Assembly (NCBI RefSeq): GCF_000447295.1
Contig: NZ_KE650771.1
Span: forward strand, 5,849,559-5,913,558
DNA length: 64,000 nt
Reading direction: 5' to 3'
Source of the DNA: Fischerella sp. PCC 9431
Lineage (GTDB): Bacteria > Cyanobacteriota > Cyanobacteriia > Cyanobacteriales > Nostocaceae
Part shown: in pieces, positions 1 to 8,415 of the stretch
Numbering within the stretch: position 1 is the stretch's first letter
How the letters are laid out: each line of letters begins with the position of its first letter
Position numbers and translations under genes: made by a program
The notes under the pieces: model-generated
What the model saw: only the letters and a program-made list of their open reading frames with translations
Databases searched by the model: none
What the model was told of the DNA's origin: nothing

Positions 1-1
1 A

Positions 2-1006
2 GAGGGACAAGTACCTCTAGATTCTGCTTTTTATGTCGAACGTCTACCCATTGAAACCGATTGTTACGAAGCAATTGTGAGAACTGGTGCTTTGATTCGT
101 GTGAAAGCACCCAGACAAATGGGTAAAAGTTCATTGATGAGGCGAATTCTGCACCACGCTGAACAACAAGATTATCAGACTGTGTGCATCAATTTCCAAG
201 ATGCAGATGCTGAATTTCTCAATAGTTCAGAGAAATTTCTACAGTGGTTTTCCGCAAGCATCACCTATGCGTTAAACTTACCAGATAAATTAGCTGATTA
301 TTGGAAAGGCATTTTAGGCAGTAAAAATAAATGTACTAATTACTTCCAACGGTATTTATTAAACGAGATTGACACCCCTGTAGCTTTGGGTTTAGATGAA
401 GTTGATGAAGTTTTCAAGCATCCCGAAATAGCCCAAGAGTTTTTTGGATTGCTGCGTTCTTGGCACGAAAAAGCAAAAAATGAGCCTGTCTGGCAAAAAC
501 TACGACTGGTAATAGTACATTCTAAAGAAGTTTACATTCCTCTCAACATCAACCAATCACCTTTTAATGTCGGTTTACCGATAGAACTACCAGAATTTAC
601 GCAAGCTCAAGTACAAAATTTAATCCAAAAACATGGTCTAAGTTGGAGTAATTCCGAAGTTGATCAACTCATGCATCTGTTTGGTGGTCATCCTTACTTA
701 GTCCGAGTAGCATTGTATCAAATTGCCCGTCGGCGCATGACCTTAGAAAAACTCCAACAAATCGCACCCACAGAAGAAGGCCCCTACAGCGATCATCTGC
801 GTCGCCATTTACTGAATATCGAAAATGATCCCAACTTGTTGACAGCAATTACACAAGTGATGGCAGCAAATTCACCAGTAGACGTGGGAACAACCGAAGC
901 ATTTCAACTCCGCAGCATGGGGTTAGTCAAACTCCAAGGAAATGATGTTATACCCTTGTGTAATTTGTATCGCAAATATTTTTGCGATCGCTTGAATATT
1001 AATTGA
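2..1006 (+). CDS. AAA-like domain ATPase (AAA_35 type), 5' end outside the window
   Basis: The reading frame is open from base 2, so the gene begins before the window. The first visible residues (EGQVPLDSAFYVER) match the usual lead-in of AAA_35 ATPases. A P-loop follows in APRQMGKSSLM, then a Walker B-like acidic stretch (LGLDEVDEVF), the family motif GGHPYLVRVALYQIA, and a C-terminal part resembling a winged helix (LRSMGLVKLQGNDVIPLCNLY). In cyanobacteria such ATPases are often fused to upstream sensor or effector domains and are thought to act as NTP-driven signalling or conflict modules; which domain precedes this one cannot be seen. A GTG at 77 is a poor start because conserved family sequence lies before it. 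The family call is firm; the role is unknown. Confidence 0.8.
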   Translation, partial: EGQVPLDSAFYVERLPIETDCYEAIVRTGALIRVKAPRQMGKSSLMRRILHHAEQQDYQTVCINFQDADAEFLNSSEKFLQWFSASITYALNLPDKLADYWKGILGSKNKCTNYFQRYLLNEIDTPVALGLDEVDEVFKHPEIAQEFFGLLRSWHEKAKNEPVWQKLRLVIVHSKEVYIPLNINQSPFNVGLPIELPEFTQAQVQNLIQKHGLSWSNSEVDQLMHLFGGHPYLVRVALYQIARRRMTLEKLQQIAPTEEGPYSDHLRRHLLNIENDPNLLTAITQVMAANSPVDVGTTEAFQLRSMGLVKLQGNDVIPLCNLYRKYFCDRLNIN

Positions 1007-1026
1007 AAGAAATCAAAAGCTAAAAA

Positions 1027-1126
1027 TATTTTAAGTTCGTAGTAAGGACTTTAGTCCTTATTTTGAAGACTAAAGTCCTCACTACAAGCAAAATTTTGAA
1101 ATTTTTGTGACGCTTGCGTCAGTCCT
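1027..1126. repeat. dispersed fold-back repeat, copy 1
   Basis: An imperfect palindrome (GTAGTAAGGACTTTAGTCCT facing GACTAAAGTCCTCACTAC), followed by TTTTTGTGACGC and AGTCCT. The same elements in the same order occur at 61948-62066, so this is a dispersed, non-coding repeat. It fills most of the 231-base gap between the AAA gene and the next small gene. It resembles the small fold-back repeats common in Nostocales. Confidence 0.7.
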
Positions 1127-1237
1127 AAAAATAAAGAATTTATAATATTCAAGCTTGTACTGATTTAAAAAATGTCACTATAAATAAAACACTGAAACGT
1201 AGCAGTAAATTGATTTACAATCAGGGAAACTGAATCT

Positions 1238-1639
1238 ATGGATTGCAAAACTGCAACTTTAGTCTACCAAACTGAAAATCATCTCGAAAAAATTCGCGAA
1301 ATTTTTCCCGAAGCTTGGAAATTTTTAGAAGAAGTATCTTTTGCATACGTTCAGAAAAAGCCAGATAAGTTTGATGCTGCTGTCAAAGAGATAGTAGGTG
1401 AGAAACCTTTCCAATTTAGAATGGTTCACCGGGATGACAGAGACCAACTCACAAAAGATCTCTCTGATTTATTAGGAGATATTACCTCACGATTACTTTT
1501 AGAAAAACATTTTTCCGAAGTAGTTGGTCAGCAACTATTTTTTAGTACGATTTGCTGTAACAGTCATCTCACTTCTGATCATGAATTAACTCTAGAAGAA
1601 GTTCTACCTCTACAACGGGCGGCGGTGAAGTTACAGTAG
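1238..1639 (+). CDS. unknown 133-residue protein
   Basis: I do not recognise this protein. It starts at an ATG with a purine-rich AGGGAAACTGA stretch upstream. The predicted protein is soluble, rich in charged and aromatic residues, and probably mainly helical (for example IREIFPEAWKFLEEVSFAYV), with no signal peptide or membrane segment. It has two adjacent cysteines (TICCNSH, about residues 105-111) but no clear metal site. It stands alone between two repeats, convergent with the MurT-like gene. The codon use looks normal for the window, so it is probably a real gene. No function can be assigned. Confidence 0.55.
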   Translation: MDCKTATLVYQTENHLEKIREIFPEAWKFLEEVSFAYVQKKPDKFDAAVKEIVGEKPFQFRMVHRDDRDQLTKDLSDLLGDITSRLLLEKHFSEVVGQQLFFSTICCNSHLTSDHELTLEEVLPLQRAAVKLQ

Positions 1640-1692
1640 ATAGCGAAGTATGACAATTTTTTCAATATACCGCTAACGGTTTAACTTAGTGT

Positions 1693-1744
1693 CTTGGTGT
1701 CTTGGTGGTTCAAAAGTAAATTTTTTCACCACCAAGACGCTAAG
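1693..1744. repeat. long inverted repeat between convergent genes
   Basis: The 17-base arm CTTGGTGTCTTGGTGGT (1693-1709) pairs with ACCACCAAGACGCTAAG (1728-1744), with one G-T type mismatch and an 18-base loop. It lies between the stops of the unknown gene and the MurT-like gene, so it could end transcription from both sides, although no clean T-run follows. The CTTGGTGTCTTGG wording is typical of a widespread cyanobacterial intergenic repeat. Confidence 0.6.
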
Positions 1745-1767
1745 ACTCCAAGAACAAGAAAAATAAA

Positions 1768-3108
1768 TTAGCGAATTTTTTTACCAGTTAAGACTTCTCG
1801 CACATCTAACATCGCTGTATAGGTAGGTAAGATGTGTAAGGTTTCGTGATCTGGGGTATGTTCCAAAGCTGTATTGATAGCTTGGCGCAAATCTTCTTCA
1901 ACGATCAACTGACAATTGCTTTGAGGTGCGGTATCGCTGTAACGTAGACGCAGAGCCATATCATAGGCGCGATCGCCACTGACTACTAAAGTTCCTCCTC
2001 GTTGGACTAATTTCTCTGTATCTACATCCCAAATCCAGGATACATCCTCGCCATCTTGAATGCGATCGTTCAATACTAATAATGTTGTTGTGTTCTGACT
2101 TTGAGTTACAACTCGAATAGTTTCATTTGTTCCTACAGGATTTTTTGATAATAAAATTCTGACCTGTTTTCCATTAATTTTTAATTCTTCCGCGCGCCCG
2201 AAAGCAGGTTGAAAGCTAGGAATTGCATCGCGAATCACAGCTTCATCAATTCTTAATTCCTGAGCAGCAGTAACAGCAGCTAAAGTATTGTATTTGTTGT
2301 ACAAACCAATGAGAATTTGTGGCCATTGGCTACTATTAATAGTTGGTTTGCTTCTCGTAAAACCACAACTGGGACAAGTATACTCGCCCATATGAGAAAG
2401 ATAAACGCCTTTATAATCCAAAGCGTGTCCGCAACGAGGACAATAAATAGAATCAACAGCATGGGGAATTGCTTCTAAATAATGTTCTGGTTCATTTAAA
2501 CCAAAGAAAGCAACTCGCTGTTGAGATAACTGTTGACCTAGATAACAAATAGTTGGATCATCAGCATTAGCAACAACAATAGTCTCAGGTGGTAGAGTGG
2601 CGATCGCATTTCCCCAGCGTTTACTAATTGTGTCTACTTCCCCGTATCTATCGAGTTGATCGCGGAATAAGTTTAAACAAAGAATCAGTTTTGGTTGAAT
2701 TGGGGCTAAAACCCTGGGCAAAATATTTTCATCAACTTCTAAAATGGCATAATCGACGTTGAGTGAACCTACCAAATTAGTACTTTCCATCAACGCTGTC
2801 ATCAAGCCATTTTCGAGATTAGCACCTGTAGAATTGTGAGCAACGCGATAACCTTGGCGTTCTAGAATCTCTCGTAAAAACAGCGATGTTGTGGTTTTAC
2901 CATTCGTACCAGCAACCAGAATTACACCCTTGTTTACCTGCTGACTCAACAATTGCAACAAACGGGGTTCAATCCGACGGGCGATCGCACCAGGTAAAAC
3001 AGACGCAGCACCCAAACGTAGCGATCGCACCATCAAAGTTACGCTTTTAGCTACACAGACAGCCAAACCCAGTCGCACTCTATCTATAAATTGAATTTTG
3101 TTTCTCAC
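1768..3108 (-). CDS. murT: MurT-like Mur ligase family protein (lipid II isoglutaminyl synthase ligase subunit)
   Basis: A Mur ligase with the ATP-binding loop VAGTNGKTTTS (Lys71), the acidic motif AILEVDEN, the MurT-type motif NLFRDQLDRYGEVDT, and a four-cysteine zinc ribbon (CPRCG then CPSCG, about residues 220-255) that is diagnostic for MurT/DUF1727 proteins. In the characterised bacterial complex MurT works with the amidotransferase GatD to amidate the D-glutamate of lipid II in peptidoglycan synthesis. The length (446) is normal for the family. No gatD-like gene lies beside it or anywhere in the window, so its partner must be encoded elsewhere or the cyanobacterial protein works differently. 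It is transcribed divergently from the DevA-like gene. Confidence 0.85.
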   Translation of the reverse strand: MRNKIQFIDRVRLGLAVCVAKSVTLMVRSLRLGAASVLPGAIARRIEPRLLQLLSQQVNKGVILVAGTNGKTTTSLFLREILERQGYRVAHNSTGANLENGLMTALMESTNLVGSLNVDYAILEVDENILPRVLAPIQPKLILCLNLFRDQLDRYGEVDTISKRWGNAIATLPPETIVVANADDPTICYLGQQLSQQRVAFFGLNEPEHYLEAIPHAVDSIYCPRCGHALDYKGVYLSHMGEYTCPSCGFTRSKPTINSSQWPQILIGLYNKYNTLAAVTAAQELRIDEAVIRDAIPSFQPAFGRAEELKINGKQVRILLSKNPVGTNETIRVVTQSQNTTTLLVLNDRIQDGEDVSWIWDVDTEKLVQRGGTLVVSGDRAYDMALRLRYSDTAPQSNCQLIVEEDLRQAINTALEHTPDHETLHILPTYTAMLDVREVLTGKKIR

Positions 3109-3336
3109 AACCCTATCCTAAGTCTGCTATTTAATATGCGTGAGTTTAGCGAATCCTTGCTAAAAAGGCTAGTCAGATTAGCCATAAATGTCTTACAACT
3201 ATATCTCATGCGATGAGTGCATTTCGGCTCAGATCTTTCACCTCATCCTACAATCGCAGATAAACTAAATAAATAGGCGATCTGGCTACCTGATTTTTAT
3301 TGTTTTTTCTTGTTAAATGACGAGTCACTCATATTT

Positions 3337-4050
3337 ATGCAACCTGTAATTTCAATTCAAAATCTCAATCACTACTTTGGTCAAGGTAATCTCCGCAAAC
3401 AAGTATTATTTGAGATTAACTTAGATATATATGCAGGAGAAATCGTAATTATGACTGGGCCATCTGGTTCCGGAAAAACTACATTATTAACTTTGATGGG
3501 TGGTTTGCGTTCTGCTCAAGAAGGTAGCTTAAGAATATTCAATCAAGAAATGTGTGGAGCCAACAAAAAACAGCTAACAGAAATTCGTCGTCAAATTGGC
3601 TATATTTTTCAAGCACATAATCTCATGACATTTTTAACAGCAAAACAAAATGTTCGCATGTCCCTAGAGTTACATGAAGAGATGTTAGATCAAGACTTAA
3701 ATACAAAAGCAAATGCCATTTTAGAACAAGTTGGTTTAGGAAATCGCGTTGATTATTATGCAGAAAACTTATCAGGTGGACAAAAACAAAGAGTGGCGAT
3801 CGCTCGTGCATTGGTAAGTCACCCGAAAATAGTTTTAGCAGACGAACCCACCGCCGCCCTTGATAAAAAATCTGGGCGAGACGTAGTAGAATTAATGCAA
3901 AAATTAGCCAAAGAACAAGGCTGTACTATTTTAATGGTGACGCATGATAACCGGATTTTAGATATAGGCGATCGTATCATTTATATGGAAGATGGTTATC
4001 TCAAAAGTGATGATCTAAGCACAACTTCTTCAAGTCAATCAACTAACTGA
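3337..4050 (+). CDS. DevA-family ABC transporter ATP-binding protein, orphan
   Basis: A complete ABC ATPase: Walker A GPSGSGKTTLL, Q-loop region IGYIFQAHNLM, signature LSGGQKQRVAIARAL, Walker B VLADEPTAALD, and switch histidine MVTHDN. Overall wording resembles DevA, the ATPase of DevBCA exporters (heterocyst glycolipid export in Anabaena), a MacB/LolD-like group. I chose the ATG at 3337; a TTG at 3310 would add nine residues before the normal family start (PVISIQNLNHYFG). No DevB membrane-fusion or DevC permease gene is adjacent; a terminator follows directly and MurT is divergent. It must serve a permease encoded elsewhere, so its substrate cannot be read from here. Confidence 0.8.
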   Translation: MQPVISIQNLNHYFGQGNLRKQVLFEINLDIYAGEIVIMTGPSGSGKTTLLTLMGGLRSAQEGSLRIFNQEMCGANKKQLTEIRRQIGYIFQAHNLMTFLTAKQNVRMSLELHEEMLDQDLNTKANAILEQVGLGNRVDYYAENLSGGQKQRVAIARALVSHPKIVLADEPTAALDKKSGRDVVELMQKLAKEQGCTILMVTHDNRILDIGDRIIYMEDGYLKSDDLSTTSSSQSTN

Positions 4051-4094
4051 TATATACATGAGTCCTCGACTTCTCATAGGATACAAACATAAAT

Positions 4095-4129
4095 AAAGAC
4101 TGGAGTTTAGTTTAGACTCCAGTCTTTTT
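4095..4129. terminator. intrinsic terminator, probably bidirectional
   Basis: The perfect 12-base stem AAAGACTGGAGT (4095-4106) / ACTCCAGTCTTT (4116-4127) has a 9-base loop and is followed by T residues on the plus strand. It also has an AT-rich tail on the minus strand. It sits between the convergent DevA-like gene and the large Ig-domain gene and fits termination of both. Confidence 0.85.
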
Positions 4130-4162
4130 GTAACAATTGTCAACCTCTAATGAATTGATGTT

Positions 4163-7100
4163 CTAGGGTGTTGTACTAAATAGAACATCCACCCAGTAGT
4201 TACTCGCAGCATAAGAGGAAGTGGGGAAAGCAGGATTGGCACTATAGGTATAGACTCCGTTACCGCCGCTTTCGCCATTACGCAATGCGTGTAGTGGTAG
4301 TTTGTCCACACCAGAGTTGGTGAAGTAATTTTCAGTTACCGAGTACTTACCGACATTGGTATGATAAGACATTACGTAAACAGTATTGGCGTTGATTGCT
4401 ACTGGATTAGCAAAGTTTGCCTGCTGCCAGCCAGAAGCTGTTTCGCTGGTAAAAGTTACCTGAGCTAACTGCTGACCACTACTATTCCACAATGTTCCCA
4501 CATGGGTATTTGTATTTTGTGGACTCTTGTAGAACCTGATCCCTTTGATATAGCCATTGACATCAGATTTGAACTTCACACCTAATTCGACAGCCGAATT
4601 GTCTGGATCTGTAATAGTTGCAGGTGTGGCAGTGTTATCCCAGATACTAACTAATGATGTGGCAGATGTAGTAAACGACCAAGTGTAGTTCTGAGCTAGA
4701 GCATTACCTGCTAGATCTTTGACTCGTGGGTCAGTTGTACCACCTTTGACTGTAGCAGTATAAGTGGTGGAATTTGCTAATGGACTGCTGGGTGTGAGAG
4801 TAGCTGTATTGCTGGCTGTGTCATAGCTAACTGTGGCAGCGATCGCCGTGTTACTTGAATCGCGTAACTCAAAAGTACTGATATTAATTGTCGCCGCATT
4901 CATCGCCTCACTAAAGGTGGCTTTGACGGTTGTGCTGGTACTAACTCCTGTTGCACTGCTGGCTGGAGTTGTAGAAGTCACCGTTGGCGGAGTAGTGTCT
5001 GGAGTGTTAGTAGTAAACGACCAACTCACATTTGCGGCTAGCGGATTACCTCCCTGGTCTTTCACCCCATTTGTACCACCTTTAACAGTGGCTGTATAGG
5101 TAGTAGTTGCTGCTAGTGCTGCGGTTGGAGTCAGTGTAGCAGTGTTGTTTGCTGAGTTATAGCTGACTGTGGCAGCTACTAGTGCATTGTTAGCACCGCG
5201 TAGCTCAAAGGTATTAGTGTTGATTGTTGTTGGGTCAAGCGCCTTATTAAAGGTAGCTGTAACGGTTGTATTTGTGCTAACTCCTGTTGCACCGTTACTT
5301 GGAGTTGTAGCAGTCACTGCCAAACCAACATTGGTAGTGAAAACTACATCTACCCAGTAATTGCTGGATTTATAACTGAAGGTGGGGAAAGTAGGGTTGG
5401 CATTATATGTATAAACGCCATTACCACCACTTTCACCATTACGTAAGGCATAAAGTGGGTAGCTATCTACACCAGAATTAGTAAAATATTCTTCGCTAAG
5501 AGAATAGCGACCAACATTAGTGTGATAGGAAGCAACGTAGTTAGTATTTGCCGTAATCGCCACTGGATTAGAAAAATTAACCTGCTGCCAACCAGAAGCG
5601 GATTCGTTGGTAAAAGTTGCCCTTGCTAGTTGTGTTCCGCTGCTGCTCCACAGAGTACCTTCATGTGTACCAGTATTTTGCGGCCCTTTGTAGAAGCGGA
5701 TACCAGTAATATAGCCATCAACTTGGGAGCGGAATTTTATCCCTACTTCTATCCCGGAAGTATCGGGATCTGTGAGTACACTGGGTGTGGCGCTATTATC
5801 CCAAATAGTGCTACATGGATTGTTAGTACTACATCTAGATCCAACTGTGACAGTAATCTGTGTTTCTGGTGTCTGAATGTTACCGCTATCATCAATAGCA
5901 CGACTTTTAATGGTATATGTTCCAGCAGTCGTGGGCTTCCAACTGTAACTCCAACTAGCACGACCATTCGCAGGATGCCAAGTTGTTCCACCATCCACTG
6001 ATACCTCAACACCGCCGACTACACCGCCACCTGTGTCACTGGCTGTACCACTGATTGTTACCTGAGTACCAGTTTGTACAGTTGCATTATTACTTGGAGA
6101 ACTGATTGTCGATGTGGGAAGTTGGATATCTCCTGAAGCAGAGGCTTGCACCAGACCAGATTGGAGAGTGGCAGGTTGCACACCCATATCAGCAAATAAG
6201 TTAACAGTTGCCTGCTGCATACGCACATCTGGTGTAGCACCTGATGGTACACGATCATGATTGATATCTAAACCCCAAGGCCACTGTACAGTTCCAGAGC
6301 CAAATACTAAGGCTTCTTTACCAGTACTACCTTTGTATTTGTATAGCGTCAGGCTGTGAACGGCTGTACCAGATCCAAAAGTTGATCCGTAGTCTATAAG
6401 GATAGGAGCATTGTTAACTGTGGTTGTTGACATGCGAAACGAACCAGCAGGTCGAAAGCCGTTATCGATGTCTTCGTCCCATTCATAGCCCAAGGTTTGA
6501 CTGGACAGTGTAGCTGTGCTTCCTGATGAGAGATTGGCAATGCTGGTGTTGCGCCAAAAGCGCATTTTGCCATCAGCTGCTGGTACTTGAATGGCGGTTG
6601 TAGCTCCATCGTTGACCGTAAAAAGAGTACCAGTTAGGGCATTTTCAGGACGACCGCCGTCAGCTGGTGGACTAAAGCGGGGGTCACGCCAGGTTCCCGT
6701 CCACTCTGGGCTAGGATCAATTTTTGCATTGGCGTGTGTCTCTTTATAACAGACCAGCGTACGATAGGGTGTACCGGAACCATCAATACTGTTTTCCCAA
6801 CGAATTTTCCAGAAGACTTCGTTACCACTAAAGAAAGCTAGATTGACACCCGCATCTCTTGCTGATTCAACTTTCTGGCGCTGTTGTTTTGACCAATACT
6901 CGTCGTGACCAACTGATAGGAAGAGTTTATGATTCTTAATCAAGTCACCATAGCGATCGCTATCTACACCAGTAAAGTAGCTGACATCATAACCGTTAGC
7001 CTCTAACCAACGTACCATTGGGTATTCAGCGTTGAATAACCAATCCTGCCCGTTATCAACAGAACGAGTATTGAAGGGACGATTATAACTTACTTTATAA

Positions 7101-7756
7101 GCGCCTCCTTTAGGACCAGGTCCACCACTATACAGGCTTGCACCGCCATAGGTGCTATATGCTTGCCAAGTAGTATCCGAAGTTTGGAAAAGAATATCAG
7201 ATGTGCTGGAGTCATTGCGGACAATGAAAACAATATGGCTTGAGCCGCTTGCTCCACCTGTAATTACTGCTTTCGCAAAATAAATTCCCGAAGTAGCATC
7301 TGTCGGGATAGTCCATGACCCAGAAACATTCCAATTACCGCAATCATATAGTGCTGTTGTCGAGTCTGTGTTACAAGCAGGTTGATTGCGAGCATTTGAA
7401 ATCTGTTGTGCACCCGGCTGTACTGTAGCTACTTTGCGCGCACCGTTACCAGCATAGTAACCCATACGGTAGATATCGAGGCTATAGTTGGTGGCGTTGC
7501 TACTAGTTTTGATTTTGAAGTTGACTGTATCGCCCCGGTTGTAACTAATATCAGTAGTAAAACCCTGGATATTGGAACTTCCAGCACCACTGATATCCCA
7601 TTCTGATTTGGGATTACCAGGTAGAGAGTTCTCAATCGTAATTGGGTTATCTACAGCAAGCGCACGCTGCATTGGCAGTTGAAAACCTGTATTCAGGGCG
7701 ATCGCCAGCAACGTTGTGAGCAACATAATGGCGAGTGTGCGAATGAGCTTTTTCAT
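4163..7756 (-). CDS. secreted multidomain protein: dimethylformamidase-beta-like domain, Ig-like, two DUF4082, two SbsA-type Ig domains
   Basis: 1197 residues with an N-terminal signal peptide (MKKLIRTLAIMLLTTLLAIA, probable cleavage after RALA). The order, in rough residues, is: a domain like the C-terminal part of the N,N-dimethylformamidase beta subunit (40-545, with SVGHDEYWSKQQR and FGSGTVQWPWGLD); an Ig-like domain with VSVDGGTTWHPA (about 560-645); DUF4082 (655-810); two SbsA-type Ig domains, both starting like TTPxxxATGVST (815-1030); and a second DUF4082 to the C-terminus. A strong ribosome site (GAAGGAGACTAT) precedes the ATG. The small dimethylformamidase subunit is absent, so amidase activity is not implied; it looks like a secreted matrix or glycan-binding protein. 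A permuted relative is encoded at 20693-23722. Confidence 0.8.
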   Translation of the reverse strand: MKKLIRTLAIMLLTTLLAIALNTGFQLPMQRALAVDNPITIENSLPGNPKSEWDISGAGSSNIQGFTTDISYNRGDTVNFKIKTSSNATNYSLDIYRMGYYAGNGARKVATVQPGAQQISNARNQPACNTDSTTALYDCGNWNVSGSWTIPTDATSGIYFAKAVITGGASGSSHIVFIVRNDSSTSDILFQTSDTTWQAYSTYGGASLYSGGPGPKGGAYKVSYNRPFNTRSVDNGQDWLFNAEYPMVRWLEANGYDVSYFTGVDSDRYGDLIKNHKLFLSVGHDEYWSKQQRQKVESARDAGVNLAFFSGNEVFWKIRWENSIDGSGTPYRTLVCYKETHANAKIDPSPEWTGTWRDPRFSPPADGGRPENALTGTLFTVNDGATTAIQVPAADGKMRFWRNTSIANLSSGSTATLSSQTLGYEWDEDIDNGFRPAGSFRMSTTTVNNAPILIDYGSTFGSGTAVHSLTLYKYKGSTGKEALVFGSGTVQWPWGLDINHDRVPSGATPDVRMQQATVNLFADMGVQPATLQSGLVQASASGDIQLPTSTISSPSNNATVQTGTQVTISGTASDTGGGVVGGVEVSVDGGTTWHPANGRASWSYSWKPTTAGTYTIKSRAIDDSGNIQTPETQITVTVGSRCSTNNPCSTIWDNSATPSVLTDPDTSGIEVGIKFRSQVDGYITGIRFYKGPQNTGTHEGTLWSSSGTQLARATFTNESASGWQQVNFSNPVAITANTNYVASYHTNVGRYSLSEEYFTNSGVDSYPLYALRNGESGGNGVYTYNANPTFPTFSYKSSNYWVDVVFTTNVGLAVTATTPSNGATGVSTNTTVTATFNKALDPTTINTNTFELRGANNALVAATVSYNSANNTATLTPTAALAATTTYTATVKGGTNGVKDQGGNPLAANVSWSFTTNTPDTTPPTVTSTTPASSATGVSTSTTVKATFSEAMNAATINISTFELRDSSNTAIAATVSYDTASNTATLTPSSPLANSTTYTATVKGGTTDPRVKDLAGNALAQNYTWSFTTSATSLVSIWDNTATPATITDPDNSAVELGVKFKSDVNGYIKGIRFYKSPQNTNTHVGTLWNSSGQQLAQVTFTSETASGWQQANFANPVAINANTVYVMSYHTNVGKYSVTENYFTNSGVDKLPLHALRNGESGGNGVYTYSANPAFPTSSYAASNYWVDVLFSTTP

Positions 7757-8415
7757 ATAGTCTCCTTCGCATATTGATTAAACTTAGCTGAGAAAGGCAG
7801 TTCTACAGATATCTTGTGTAATTTGAAGAGATTAGTTATCCCTTTTAGATTAGTAGTCTGCCAAGTTAATTTGGTTGGCTCAAGAATGACTAAAAAGCAT
7901 TTCATACATTGCTTACACTCGTAAAAAAAATTCCATTGGAGCAGTATGCAACTACCCCAATTTTGTTAGAAGTTGTTTTTGATTAAGGGAACACTAAAAA
8001 ATCAACTATCCAAATTTTTCTGATTTTTAGGGTGCGTTAGCACGGCTGATATTGTAAAAGTATACAATGAAACTAGTTAAATTTTAGTAGACCGAAAAGT
8101 AATGTAAATACAAAAAAATAGTGGTATTTAACACTGTTTTGTTAAGTATGTATCACAGGTAATTACTAGATATGAATTATAATTTTGCTGTGTGCAATGT
8201 ATTTCAATTAGACAACTGTAGGCATTGAATTGTTGATGCCCAATTTGGATGATCGGAATACATTGAAAATAACGGCAAGGTGATTTACGTTTTATCTAGA
8301 CGCTGAAGATATACATTATAGATGTCATATTTAGCAAGTAACTTACCTTACGAGGTTTGTATCAACTCATTTAATACTATGGTGATAAATACCGCAGATA
8401 GCTGATAGCTTAATA
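7757..8415. other. 659-base intergenic region
   Basis: No convincing gene. It is AT-rich and lies downstream of the Wzc-type gene and upstream of the large secreted protein gene, both on the minus strand. The part nearest 7756 must hold the promoter and ribosome site of the latter. A short piece, GGGTGCGTTAGCAC near 8031, resembles the start of a common cyanobacterial repeat, but no second arm is visible. Confidence 0.5.

Noticed and set aside
3337-4050. Heterocyst glycolipid exporter function for the DevA-like ATPase
   Set aside because: The partner genes devB and devC are absent and many paralogs of DevA exist, so the substrate cannot be assigned.
4833-7606. Several open frames on the plus strand and in other minus frames inside the large secreted protein gene
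   Set aside because: They lie opposite repeated Thr/Ser/Ala-rich Ig-type domains, where biased codons keep other frames open. None has a recognisable domain or ribosome site.
4163-7756. Calling the dimethylformamidase-like proteins true N,N-dimethylformamidases
   Set aside because: Only a beta-subunit-like domain is present, no small subunit is encoded, and the proteins are otherwise built from Ig and DUF4082 domains. Activity is unproven.
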